Below, one piece after another: positions 1-7,287 of a stretch of DNA of 64,000 nt; position 1 is the stretch's first letter, and every line of letters begins with the position of its first letter. Source of the DNA: CAVZLD01 sp963776055 (GTDB lineage Bacteria > Planctomycetota > Planctomycetia > Pirellulales > Pirellulaceae); assembly GCA_963776055.1 (NCBI GenBank), contig CAVZLD010000008.1:186001-250000 (forward strand), given 5' to 3'. The notes under the pieces are model-generated. The model searched no databases. It had not been told where the DNA came from and saw only the letters and a program-made list of their open reading frames with translations. The translations under genes were made by a program, and so were the position numbers.

Positions 1-951
1 GTCGTAACGGAGGGAACCAAGGCCGGGCCGGGGATTCTGATGACCGGTCACGATCTTGTGGACCTGGCGGATCTGCTCCAGCAGGTCGAGGGCACTGACA
101 TGAATGTCTACACCCACGGCGAGATGATGCCGGCGCACATGTATCCGAAGCTGCGCGAGCATCCCAATCTGGCCGGTCATTTTGGGGATGCTTGGCAGCG
201 GCAGAAGCAGGAATTCGCGCAGTTTCCGGGGCCGGTCGTGGCCACTACGAATTGCATTCTGATTCCGCCCGAACATTACGCGGATCGCATCTTTACCACG
301 CGTTTTACCGCCGTGCCCGGAGGCACGCGGCTACAAGGGAATGATTTCTCGCCGGTGATTGCCAAGGCAAAAACATGTGCGCCCTGTCAAGAAGATGTCC
401 AAGGCACTTCGACGGTCGGCTACCACCGCAGCGTGCTGCTGGATGCCGCCGACACGATTGTGCAAGCGGTCAAGGCCGGTCAGATCAGTCACTTCTTCGT
501 GATTGGCGGGTGCGATGGGGCTGAGCCGGGACGGAACTACTTCTCGGACTACGCACAGGCAACGCCACCAGATTCCTTCATCTTGACGTTGGGATGCGGC
601 AAGTTTCGGATCCGCCATCACGATTACGGGACCCATCTTGGACTGCCCCGGCTGCTCGACATGGGCCAGTGCAACGATGCGTATGGAGCGATCGCTGTGG
701 CGTCCGCCCTGGCCGAGGCCTTCCAATGCTCCGTGAATGAATTACCCTTGACCTTGGTGATTTCCTGGTTCGAACAGAAGGCCGTAGCCGTCCTCTTGTC
801 GCTGCTGCACCTGGGGGTCAAGGGAATCACGTTGGGTCCGAATCCTCCGGCTTTCGTCACGCCCGCCGTCTTCCAGCTGCTACAGGAAAAGTTCGATCTC
901 AAGCTGATTGGCCCGAGCGCGCAAGCGGACCTGGAACTGGCCCTTGCCTGA
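1..951 (+). CDS. hcp: Hydroxylamine reductase / hybrid cluster protein, 3' part
   Basis: This frame is open from the first base of the window, so the gene is cut at its 5' end. About 317 of the usual ~550 residues remain. Hcp carries a [4Fe-4S] or [2Fe-2S] cluster plus a hybrid Fe-S-O cluster, and acts in NO and hydroxylamine detoxification in the cytoplasm. The hybrid-cluster ligands typical of the family are recognisable in order: GHD (His), GEMMPAH (Glu), TTNC (Cys), GGCDGAEPGR (Cys), LGCGKFR (Cys), GQCNDAYGA (Cys) and WFEQKAVAVLL (Glu and Lys). No ligand appears to be missing. It is followed 79 bases later by mobB and lies upstream of the Rrf2 regulator and nap genes, which fits a role in handling reactive nitrogen from nitrate respiration. 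The family call is secure; the link to nap is inferred from context. Confidence 0.95.
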   Translation, partial: VVTEGTKAGPGILMTGHDLVDLADLLQQVEGTDMNVYTHGEMMPAHMYPKLREHPNLAGHFGDAWQRQKQEFAQFPGPVVATTNCILIPPEHYADRIFTTRFTAVPGGTRLQGNDFSPVIAKAKTCAPCQEDVQGTSTVGYHRSVLLDAADTIVQAVKAGQISHFFVIGGCDGAEPGRNYFSDYAQATPPDSFILTLGCGKFRIRHHDYGTHLGLPRLLDMGQCNDAYGAIAVASALAEAFQCSVNELPLTLVISWFEQKAVAVLLSLLHLGVKGITLGPNPPAFVTPAVFQLLQEKFDLKLIGPSAQADLELALA

Positions 952-1030
952 GTCGGTCGATCGGCGGGAACGTCGAATTTCGGACGCACGACCGACAGAT
1001 GGAAGACGGCCTCGGTGAGGTACGCTCGCG

Positions 1031-1525
1031 ATGAACCGAATCCATCTTGTCGGTCGGAAGAACCACGGAAAGACGACTCTGCTGGTGGAGCTGATTGCCG
1101 AATACTGCCGCCGCGGCGTGCGAGTGGGCAGCATCAAGCATTCCAGTCACGAGCACGAGTTGGATCAGCCGGGGAAGGATTCTCACCGGCACGGTTCCGC
1201 CGGAGCTTCCCCCTCCGCGATCTTTACACCGCGGCAGATCGGTCTGTATCTGTCGCGGCAGGATGGCGAGTCGCCCTACCGGAGGATGGAATCTGCCTTT
1301 GCGGGCTGCCGTGTGGTGCTGGTGGAAGGCGACATCGAAGCCGATGCGCCCAAGATCGAGGTTTGGCGTGCTGGTCTGTCCAGCGCTCCGTTGGCGACCG
1401 AACGGGCGGATATCCTGGCCGTGGTGAGCGATGACGGCCCGTCGGTGCAAGTTTCCGTGTGGTCTCGCCGAGCGGTTTCCAAACTAGCCGACCGGTTACT
1501 GGCCGCACTGCCACAACGCGATTGA
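1031..1525 (+). CDS. mobB: Molybdopterin-guanine dinucleotide biosynthesis protein B
   Basis: This 164-residue protein starts with a P-loop (GRKNHGKTT) right after the first beta strand, then GVRVGSIKHSSH, the arrangement of MobB GTP-binding proteins (usual length ~160-175). A mid-protein VVLVEGDIEADAPKIEV segment corresponds to the strand before the second nucleotide-contact region. MobB helps MobA attach GMP to molybdopterin to make the bis-MGD cofactor. NapA, encoded 8 kb downstream, needs that cofactor, so the location is meaningful. It directly follows hcp on the same strand and ends at the start of a repeat (1533-1562). The ATG at 1031 is used; the upstream spacing allows no better start. 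Confidence 0.85.
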   Translation: MNRIHLVGRKNHGKTTLLVELIAEYCRRGVRVGSIKHSSHEHELDQPGKDSHRHGSAGASPSAIFTPRQIGLYLSRQDGESPYRRMESAFAGCRVVLVEGDIEADAPKIEVWRAGLSSAPLATERADILAVVSDDGPSVQVSVWSRRAVSKLADRLLAALPQRD

Positions 1526-1532
1526 TCCCACA

Positions 1533-1562
1533 CCAACCCGAAGCGCCAGCGAAGGGGTCCGC
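1533..1562. repeat. 30-bp repeat, inverted partner of 3273-3302
   Basis: The 30 bases beginning 8 bases after the mobB stop are the reverse complement of 3273-3302 with a single mismatch, CTGGCG against CTCGCG. Each copy sits just downstream of a stop codon (mobB here, the Gfo/Idh/MocA gene at the other end) and has the same orientation relative to that gene. The two copies flank the IS701-type element, but lie outside its terminal repeats and tandem-repeat target, so they are probably not part of it. Confidence 0.7.
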
Positions 1563-1642
1563 GCAAACACACGGTGGGCGAGGATTCTGTCGTATGGCTC
1601 TCGTGCGCCGAACGACTCTCGTGCTCTAGAAAGTTGTGTGCG

Positions 1643-1673
1643 TAGAGACTAGAGACTAGAGAGTGGAGACTAG
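1643..1673. repeat. 7-bp tandem repeat (AGAGACT), left of IS
   Basis: Several head-to-tail copies of AGAGACT, some imperfect, end at the left terminus of the insertion element. The same unit continues on the right side (3222-3251). The insertion element therefore landed inside a pre-existing minisatellite. Confidence 0.8.
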
Positions 1674-3221
1674 TACTACAGCGCAGGGTTGGTATTGCTT
1701 AAATTGGCTAAATTGGCGAATCTCTTGTCCTGGTCATATTCCATGAAGGACAAGGAGGATATGGCATGGATGCCCACCAGATTCGTCGATTGAAGCCGGA
1801 GTTGACACGTTTCCTGAATCGCTTTGGCGACTGTTTTGCGCGGCGTGACACGTGCGCTCGTTTCCCCGTATACATTCAAGGACAGCTTTCTGAGCTTCCC
1901 GCGAAGAGCTGCGAGCCAATGGCCTTGGCGGCTGGCGTTGCGCCGCGAACGTTGCAGGAGTTCTTGGCCCACTACTGTTGGGATGAGAACCGGATGCGAG
2001 ACAAGCTGCAAGAAATCGTCATTCGCGAACACGGCGGACCGAATTCGATCGGCATTATCGACGAAACCAGCGACGTCAAGAAAGGCGACAAGACGCCGGG
2101 CGTGCAGCGACAGTGGTGCGGGACCGTTGGGAAACAAGAGAACTGCATGGTGACGGTGCATTTGGGTTATGCGACCGGCGACTTTCACTGCCTGATTGAT
2201 GGAGAATTGTTTCTCCCGGAAAGCTGGTCGGACGACCGCGAGCGTTGCCGCGGAGCGGGCATTCCAGACGAGATGGTCTATCGCCCGAAGTGGCAGATCG
2301 CACTGGAGTTGTACGATCGGGCGTTGGAGAACGGCGTCTCTTTCGACTGGTTGACCGTTGACGAAGGATACGGCTCCAAACCTCTGTATTTGCAGGGTTT
2401 GGGCGAGCGGCGCCAACTCTTCGTCGCAGAGGTCCCCGTGACCTTTTCTTGTTGGACGCGCGCACCGAACGTCACGTCCAGACCGTATCGCAAATCCAAT
2501 CGAGGACGCAGTCGCAAAGCGCCTCGGCTCACTGCCGACAGTAGGCCGCCCAGTTCGGTGCGAGATCTGCTGGACTACTCGCCTTCGCTGCGCGACCAAC
2601 CGTGGGTGCGTTACCATGTGAAGGACGGAGAAAAGGGGCCGCTTGTCTGGGAAGCCAAACACACACGCGTCACGATGAAGGATGACCGAGGGCTGCCTGG
2701 GATGCGGTTGCACTTGATCGTTGTGCGCAATGCGTTGGATCACGAGGAAGTCAAGTTCTTCGTCAGCAACGCATCGGCCGACGTCAACGTGGAAACGTTG
2801 TTGTTGGTCGCCTTTTCCCGTTGGCGCGTAGAGCGATGCTTCCAAGATCAGAAACAGGAAATCGGACTCGACCAGTGGGAAGGTCGACATTACCTCGGTT
2901 TGAAAAGACACTTAATCTTGTCGTGCGTGAGCTACCTGTTCCTGGCTCGCTCCCGAGAACAGCTGCGGGGAAAAAAATCCCGAGATCACCGTCTGCCAAC
3001 TGCACGCCGCCGTCGGCGCTCTGGTGCAGAGTTGGTGGCTTAACGGACGCGCTTCCACGAAACTCATTGAGCACACGGCCCATATCATCCAGCACTGGCA
3101 ACAACGCAACGCCAACGCTCGGAAGTTCCACCGCAAGCGAACGCTCAAGAAACTGCGGAAAATCGGCATCAAACTGAAGGACCTCATCCGCTGCAAGTGG
3201 ACTTAACCCTGCGCTGTAGTA
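1674..3221 (+). mobile_element. IS701-family insertion sequence
   Basis: This is a complete element of 1548 bp. The ends at 1674-1690 and 3205-3221 are perfect 17-bp inverted repeats (TACTACAGCGCAGGGTT and its complement). CTAG is duplicated immediately outside both ends (1670-1673 and 3222-3225). The IS701 family makes 4-bp YTAR target duplications, so size, ends and target site all agree. A single DDE transposase gene fills the element. The insertion separates mobB from the Gfo/Idh/MocA gene and seems to interrupt no gene. Confidence 0.92.
1766..3206 (+). CDS. IS701 family DDE transposase, frameshifted near the 3' end
   Basis: The transposase reads in one frame from 1766. Its catalytic residues are recognisable: Asp in GIIDETSDVKKG (near 2060), Asp in WLTVDEGYGSKP (near 2358) and Glu in RWRVERCFQDQKQEIGLDQWEGR (near 2829), followed by the LKRHL element typical of IS701. 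At a run of seven A (2971-2977) the frame is lost and would stop at 3043. With one A fewer it continues as SREQLRGKNPEITVCQL and on to the stop at 3206, just before the right inverted repeat. The required shift is +1 in sense (one base too many). This could be a sequencing error, a real inactivating insertion, or transcriptional slippage. The intact catalytic core, terminal repeats and target duplication suggest recent activity. Confidence 0.85.
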
Positions 3222-3251
3222 CTAGAGACTAGAGACTAGAGACTAGAGAGT
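3222..3251. repeat. 7-bp tandem repeat (AGAGACT), right of IS
   Basis: This is the continuation of the minisatellite interrupted by the insertion element: CTAGAGACT units followed by AGAGAGTG, the same sequence pattern as at 1651-1664. Confidence 0.75.
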
Positions 3252-3272
3252 GACGTGGGAGGGTGCTGCTGG

Positions 3273-3302
3273 GCGGACCCCTTCGCTCGCGCTTCGGGTT
3301 GG
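3273..3302. repeat. 30-bp repeat, inverted partner of 1533-1562
   Basis: The sequence matches the reverse complement of 1533-1562 at 29 of 30 positions. It lies about 20 bases beyond the stop of the minus-strand oxidoreductase gene. Its GC-rich composition and 3'-of-gene position suggest a dispersed intergenic repeat. Confidence 0.7.
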
Positions 3303-3322
3303 GGAGTATCGGCGGGGATTGC

Positions 3323-4681
3323 TCAAGCGACTTCAAATCCGGCGCACGGTTCGCGCCGCAGCAAGCTGTCGGCCTGTGCATCGTCCACGAACTGTTCCGT
3401 TTCCGGGTTCCAGTGCAAGGTACGGCCCAGGCGCATCGCGATGTTCCCCAGGTGACAGGTTGTCACACTTCGGTGTTGGCTCTCCACGTCCGAGATGGGA
3501 TGCTGACGTGAGGAGAGGCAATCAAAGAAATTGCCCATATGATTGATGATGGCGTCGAGTTTTCCCGCGCGGGGAGGGCGATGGAGGTTGTCGGCGGGAT
3601 AGGCGGCAAAAACTTCTCGTGGTAGGGGACGGTTCGCCAGCTCGTCGACCGCTTGTCCGGCCAGCGTTCCGCGGTTGACAAAAATGCGGCCTTCGCTGCC
3701 GATCAACAGGATCCCGTTGCGGCCGGTGTCCTGGACGGACATCTCCACGCCGTTGGCGTAGCGATAGCGGGCTTGGTAATCGATCGCCACGTTGTAGCCG
3801 TCCGAGATGGCGGGGTAGCGGGCGGAAGACGTGATCTCGACCGGCAACGATTGAATGGCCCACTGGGCAATGTCCAGGTGGTGTGCTCCCCAGTCGGTCA
3901 TTTGTCCTCCGGAGTATTCGTACCACCACCGGAACGTATAGTGCGTCCGCTGCGGGATGTAGGGTACCTCCGGGGTTTGGCCTTGCCACAGATCCCAGTT
4001 GAAATGCTTCGGGACCGGCCGATGGGGGAACGGACCGCCTTGCACGTTCTTGCCCATCACGACCTCGACACGCTGCAGTTGGCCGATCCGGCCTTGCCGC
4101 ACCATTTCGACTGCCAGCCGAAAGCGGTGGTCGCTACGCTGCCAGGATCCCACCTGGACGACGCGTTCGGTTTCGCGGACGACTTGGCGAATCGTCTTGC
4201 CTTCGTCGATCGTCAACGTCAAGGGCTTCTCGCAATAGACGTCCTTACCGGCGCGACAGGCGTCGATCAACATCTTGGCATGCCAGTGGTCCGGGGCACC
4301 GATCAACACGACGTCGACGCGGTCTTGCTGGAGCAGATCGCGGTAGTCCTCCATGATCGCGGGGGTGCTTCCAAAGCTGGCCCGCGCTTGCTCCCGCACG
4401 TGCCGGTCGACATCGCACAAGGCCACGATATCGCCGAAGTGGCGTGCCTTGTCGGCGATCACCGAGCCTTGGTACCGTAATCCGATCACGCCGATTCCCG
4501 GTCGCTGTGCGGGCGACAGCGGCCGCTCCTGCGCCGGAAGCGATCGCGGAGAATGCACGGCCGGCAGCGCCGCCGCCAGGGTGGCCGCCGAACCGATTTG
4601 CAGGCACTGGCGACGATTCACTTGGCCAGGTTGCTGGCGGGGAGCATCCGGCAATTGGGCGAGGCGAGGGTTGGACCGCAT
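3323..4681 (-). CDS. Gfo/Idh/MocA family oxidoreductase with Tat signal
   Basis: This 452-residue protein begins with an extended Tat-type leader (NRRQCLQIGSAATLAAALPA). A Rossmann domain follows (GIGVIGLRYQGSVIADKA) with the family motif GKDVYCEKPLTL, whose Lys is the conserved catalytic or cofactor-binding residue. The C-terminal alpha/beta domain carries WWYEYSGGQMTDWGAHHLDIAQWA, typical of the secreted planctomycete subgroup. Such proteins are NAD(P)-dependent oxidoreductases of unknown substrate, often sugar-related, exported folded with cofactor. I chose the ATG at 4681 because AGGAAG lies about 8 bases upstream; an in-frame start at 4714 is possible. The gene is downstream of, and codirectional with, the Rrf2 gene (40 bases between). 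There is no evident tie to nitrate respiration. Confidence 0.88.
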   Translation of the reverse strand: MRSNPRLAQLPDAPRQQPGQVNRRQCLQIGSAATLAAALPAVHSPRSLPAQERPLSPAQRPGIGVIGLRYQGSVIADKARHFGDIVALCDVDRHVREQARASFGSTPAIMEDYRDLLQQDRVDVVLIGAPDHWHAKMLIDACRAGKDVYCEKPLTLTIDEGKTIRQVVRETERVVQVGSWQRSDHRFRLAVEMVRQGRIGQLQRVEVVMGKNVQGGPFPHRPVPKHFNWDLWQGQTPEVPYIPQRTHYTFRWWYEYSGGQMTDWGAHHLDIAQWAIQSLPVEITSSARYPAISDGYNVAIDYQARYRYANGVEMSVQDTGRNGILLIGSEGRIFVNRGTLAGQAVDELANRPLPREVFAAYPADNLHRPPRAGKLDAIINHMGNFFDCLSSRQHPISDVESQHRSVTTCHLGNIAMRLGRTLHWNPETEQFVDDAQADSLLRREPCAGFEVA

Positions 4682-4720
4682 GGCAGGCTTCCTCGTCGGG
4701 CGGGCGGTGACCAAAGCGCG

Positions 4721-5167
4721 TCAGTGGTCACGCTTCTGTGCGGGAAATCGACAGTGGGATGATGAATCCGAGTAATCCGGCAGCATCTCGGCAATCGTTT
4801 TGGCTCCCAACGCCTGTTGGATCGATGAGATCGCCTGATCGAGTTCCTGGTGCAAGGGGCACAGCGACGTATGATCGGGCAATCCGAGCGGGCATTCTTC
4901 GATTCGCACGATCGGGTCGACGGCATTCACGATTTCCAGAATCGTGGTCGTTGCCGGATCGGCGATCAGTGTGATTCCGCCTCCGGTGCCGCGTTGCGAG
5001 TGGATCATCCCTTTGGTCCGGAGCTTGGCGAGCACTTTGCGCAGGTAGGGAGCGGGGATCTTGGTCCCCTCCGAGATCTCCTGGATCGTTCCGGTGGTGC
5101 CGTCGTGCACGGCTAGATAAGCGACTGCTCGCAAAGCGTATTCGACCGTGCGACAGAACAAGGTCAC
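4721..5167 (-). CDS. Rrf2 family transcriptional regulator
   Basis: This 148-residue protein has the Rrf2 winged helix: EYALRAVAYLA, then IQEISEGTKIPAPYLRKVLAKL as the recognition helix, then a GTGGGITL wing. After the helical dimerisation segment comes a loop with Cys92 and Cys103 followed by His106 (ECPLGLPDHTSLCPLH). In IscR, NsrR and RirA this loop binds an Fe-S cluster with three Cys; here only two Cys are in the loop, with another at position 5. The start is GTG at 5167 with a purine-rich stretch upstream. It is divergent from the Rieske/cytochrome b/HAO/nap operon, so it is a good candidate for its regulator, possibly responding to NO or redox state. That role is inferred from position. 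Confidence 0.85.
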   Translation of the reverse strand: MTLFCRTVEYALRAVAYLAVHDGTTGTIQEISEGTKIPAPYLRKVLAKLRTKGMIHSQRGTGGGITLIADPATTTILEIVNAVDPIVRIEECPLGLPDHTSLCPLHQELDQAISSIQQALGAKTIAEMLPDYSDSSSHCRFPAQKRDH

Positions 5168-5200
5168 ACTCGCTTTCTGTGAATGGAAGGAAATCGTACC

Positions 5201-5228
5201 TTGACGTCCGGTTTACTGTTTTTATAAT
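5201..5228 (+). promoter_or_regulatory. Sigma70-type promoter for the Rieske-cytb-HAO-nap operon
   Basis: TTGACG (5201-5206) and a perfect TATAAT (5223-5228) are separated by 16 bases. Transcription would begin near 5235, leaving a 5' leader of about 145 bases before the Rieske ATG at 5381. It lies between the divergent Rrf2 gene and the operon, where an operator would be expected. I see no convincing inverted-repeat operator. Confidence 0.7.
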
Positions 5229-5380
5229 GGCCGCGTGATCTGATGGCTAGTATAGCGAATGCAAGGGCAGGGGCCGTAGTCGAGTTTTCTTTTCGCCTTG
5301 CGACACGGTTGCTGCTCGTTGCTGAATGACCAACAAAGCGTATTGGGGCGGTTGCTGTAGGCTGCGCTGGGGAGACGTGG

Positions 5381-5956
5381 ATGTCTGCCGACGAGCGAAA
5401 CGGCGAGGGTGCGGAGCGTGGTGTGTCGGCGGAGTCGGCCGAGGCGGTATCCGGGGTGGACCAGCGGCGTCGTTCGCTACTCGCGGCCGGATCGACTCTG
5501 TTGATGGCGGGCGGCTTGGCGGGCGGCTATGGCACGTTCTTCGCCATGGCCGGTCGGTACCTCTTTCCGTCGGATCGCAACAAGGCTTGGATGTTTGTCA
5601 GCGATTTGAACGGCATCGCGCCGGGGGCTTCCCGTCCGTTTGTTTCCCCCACGGGGGTTCCGGTCACCGTGACGCGGCGTGCGGATAGCGCCGTCAACCA
5701 GCCGCCGTCGGTGGAAGACTTTCTGGCGCTTTCCAGCGTTTGTCCGCACCTGGGGTGTCGCGTGCACTGGGAGCCGCATCACGACCGCTTCTTCTGTCCT
5801 TGCCACAATGGCGTTTTCGATCCGGCAGGCACGGCGACCGGCGGGCCGCCGGCCTCCGCCGGGCAGAATCTGCCGCAGTATCCGCTGCGCATTGTTGGCC
5901 AGGCGCTGTATATCGAAATGCCGCGAACTTCGGTTGGAGAAGACCGGGTGACCTAG
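5381..5956 (+). CDS. Rieske [2Fe-2S] protein of a cytochrome bc-type complex
   Basis: This 191-residue protein has a charged N-terminus, a Tat-like RRR and hydrophobic segment (about residues 29-62) that anchors it in the membrane, and a periplasmic Rieske fold. Cluster ligands are Cys121 and His123 in CPHLGC and Cys139 and His142 in CPCHNGVF. Cys126 and Cys141 are placed for the usual disulfide. The segment FDPAGTATGGPPA follows as in bc1/b6f Rieske proteins. It accepts an electron from quinol at the Qo site of the cytochrome b encoded 98 bases downstream. The GGGGAGACGTGG just upstream supports the ATG. No cytochrome c1 or f gene is next to it; the next haem protein is the octaheme cytochrome at 7288. 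Confidence 0.95.
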   Translation: MSADERNGEGAERGVSAESAEAVSGVDQRRRSLLAAGSTLLMAGGLAGGYGTFFAMAGRYLFPSDRNKAWMFVSDLNGIAPGASRPFVSPTGVPVTVTRRADSAVNQPPSVEDFLALSSVCPHLGCRVHWEPHHDRFFCPCHNGVFDPAGTATGGPPASAGQNLPQYPLRIVGQALYIEMPRTSVGEDRVT

Positions 5957-6054
5957 TCGGGCGACATCGTCGGAAGACAACGTCCGTGGATCTCCGGGCG
6001 CGAGGGGTGAGTCGCCCGAGCGTCGGAGGGACCTGGACCTGAGGAGACGCAGAA

Positions 6055-7104
6055 TTGTCTCGAGTTGCTGATTGGTGGTACGAACGCGTTCCGATCTCCA
6101 GCGCCGATTTGCGGGAGCTGACGAACGAACCGGTGCCGAACCACATGAAGAAATGGTGGTTCTGCCTCGGGGGCACGCCGGCCTATCTGTTTGTTGTGCA
6201 GATCATCACCGGCATCATGCTGGCACTGTACTACCAGCCCGCCTCTTCCACCGCCTACGAGTCGGTACGTTTTATTACGCAAGATGTGCCGTACGGATGG
6301 TATTTTCGCAGCCTGCACAAGTGGGCGGCCACTTTGATGATTGCTGCCGTGGTGCTGCATCAGATGCGCGTGTATTTCACTGGTGCGTACCGGCGACCGC
6401 GGGAATTGAACTGGGTGCTTGGCATGTGCCTGTTGCTCGTCAGCCTGGGCTTGGGATTTACCGGCTACAGCCTGGTGTTTGAGCAATTGAGTTATTGGGG
6501 GGCGACGGTTGGCGGAAACATCCTAGATGTGGTTCCGCTCGTGGGGGGCTTTTTCAAGCGCATGCTGTTGGCCGGCACCGACTACAACGAACAAACGCTG
6601 CCGCGGTTTTACATTCTGCACGCGGCGATTCTGCCGGTAACGTTGGTGCTGCTACTCGTCGTCCATGTCCTTTTCATCCGGTTGCACGGCGTGACGGAAA
6701 TGGAAGCGGAGCAGGAGCCAGCCGAAGCTCCGAAACACTTCAATTTCTTCCCGGACCATATGCTCACGGAATTGGCGCTGGGACTGGTGTTGATGGTTCT
6801 TTTGAGTGCGCTGGCGACGATTCTTCCGGCCAGCTTGGGGGACAAAGCGGATCCCCTGACGACGCCGGAAGTCATCAAGCCGGAGTGGTTCTTCTACGCG
6901 ACCTTTCGCTGGCTCAAGTTGTTTGGCCCCACCTTTGCCGTGCTGAGCATGGGGCTGATTGTATTTGTCATGTTTGCCTGGCCCTGGTTGGATAAGGGCC
7001 TCCTGCGCGTGACACGCAGCAAAGAGACGAGCACTTGGATCGGGGTCTTGGGGGCGTTGCTGATTATCGGATTAACCGTCTGGGAGGCGGCTGTGGCCCA
7101 TTAG
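6055..7104 (+). CDS. Cytochrome b (b6 plus subunit IV in one chain)
   Basis: This 349-residue multi-pass membrane protein starts at TTG (6055) with GGAG upstream. Haem b ligands are His88 and His102 (13 residues between) and His189 and His204 (14 residues between), the spacing of b6-type proteins. The PEWF motif (276-279) of the Qo site marks the subunit IV-like half. Cys37 in FCLGG aligns by motif with the cytochrome b6 cysteine that binds the extra haem ci, suggesting a b6f-like, menaquinol-type complex fused into one chain. With the Rieske protein it would oxidise quinol and pass electrons outward, here most simply to the octaheme cytochrome encoded next. The haem ci inference needs an alignment. 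Confidence 0.93.
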   Translation: MSRVADWWYERVPISSADLRELTNEPVPNHMKKWWFCLGGTPAYLFVVQIITGIMLALYYQPASSTAYESVRFITQDVPYGWYFRSLHKWAATLMIAAVVLHQMRVYFTGAYRRPRELNWVLGMCLLLVSLGLGFTGYSLVFEQLSYWGATVGGNILDVVPLVGGFFKRMLLAGTDYNEQTLPRFYILHAAILPVTLVLLLVVHVLFIRLHGVTEMEAEQEPAEAPKHFNFFPDHMLTELALGLVLMVLLSALATILPASLGDKADPLTTPEVIKPEWFFYATFRWLKLFGPTFAVLSMGLIVFVMFAWPWLDKGLLRVTRSKETSTWIGVLGALLIIGLTVWEAAVAH

Positions 7105-7287
7105 CACCCGATCGTGGTGGACCACGTCGTGAGATCGCCCGTTCCGATGATGGCCAGCAGACGTGTGGGTGAGCGGATCAAGCAGAAGTAGATCAGGACA
7201 ACGATCCGGCCAGCGGAGAGCATCCACGGGTGGTCTCGATGGATTTTTACGAGGTGGTGGGAGTAGTCGACAAAGGCGGAGTGATCC

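Noticed and set aside
899..1450. Long minus-strand frames opposite hcp and mobB
   Set aside because: They are shadows of well-supported genes and lack any family pattern.
2971..2977. Programmed -1 frameshifting in the IS701 transposase
   Set aside because: The shift needed is +1 in sense, not -1, and IS701 transposases are normally made from one frame.
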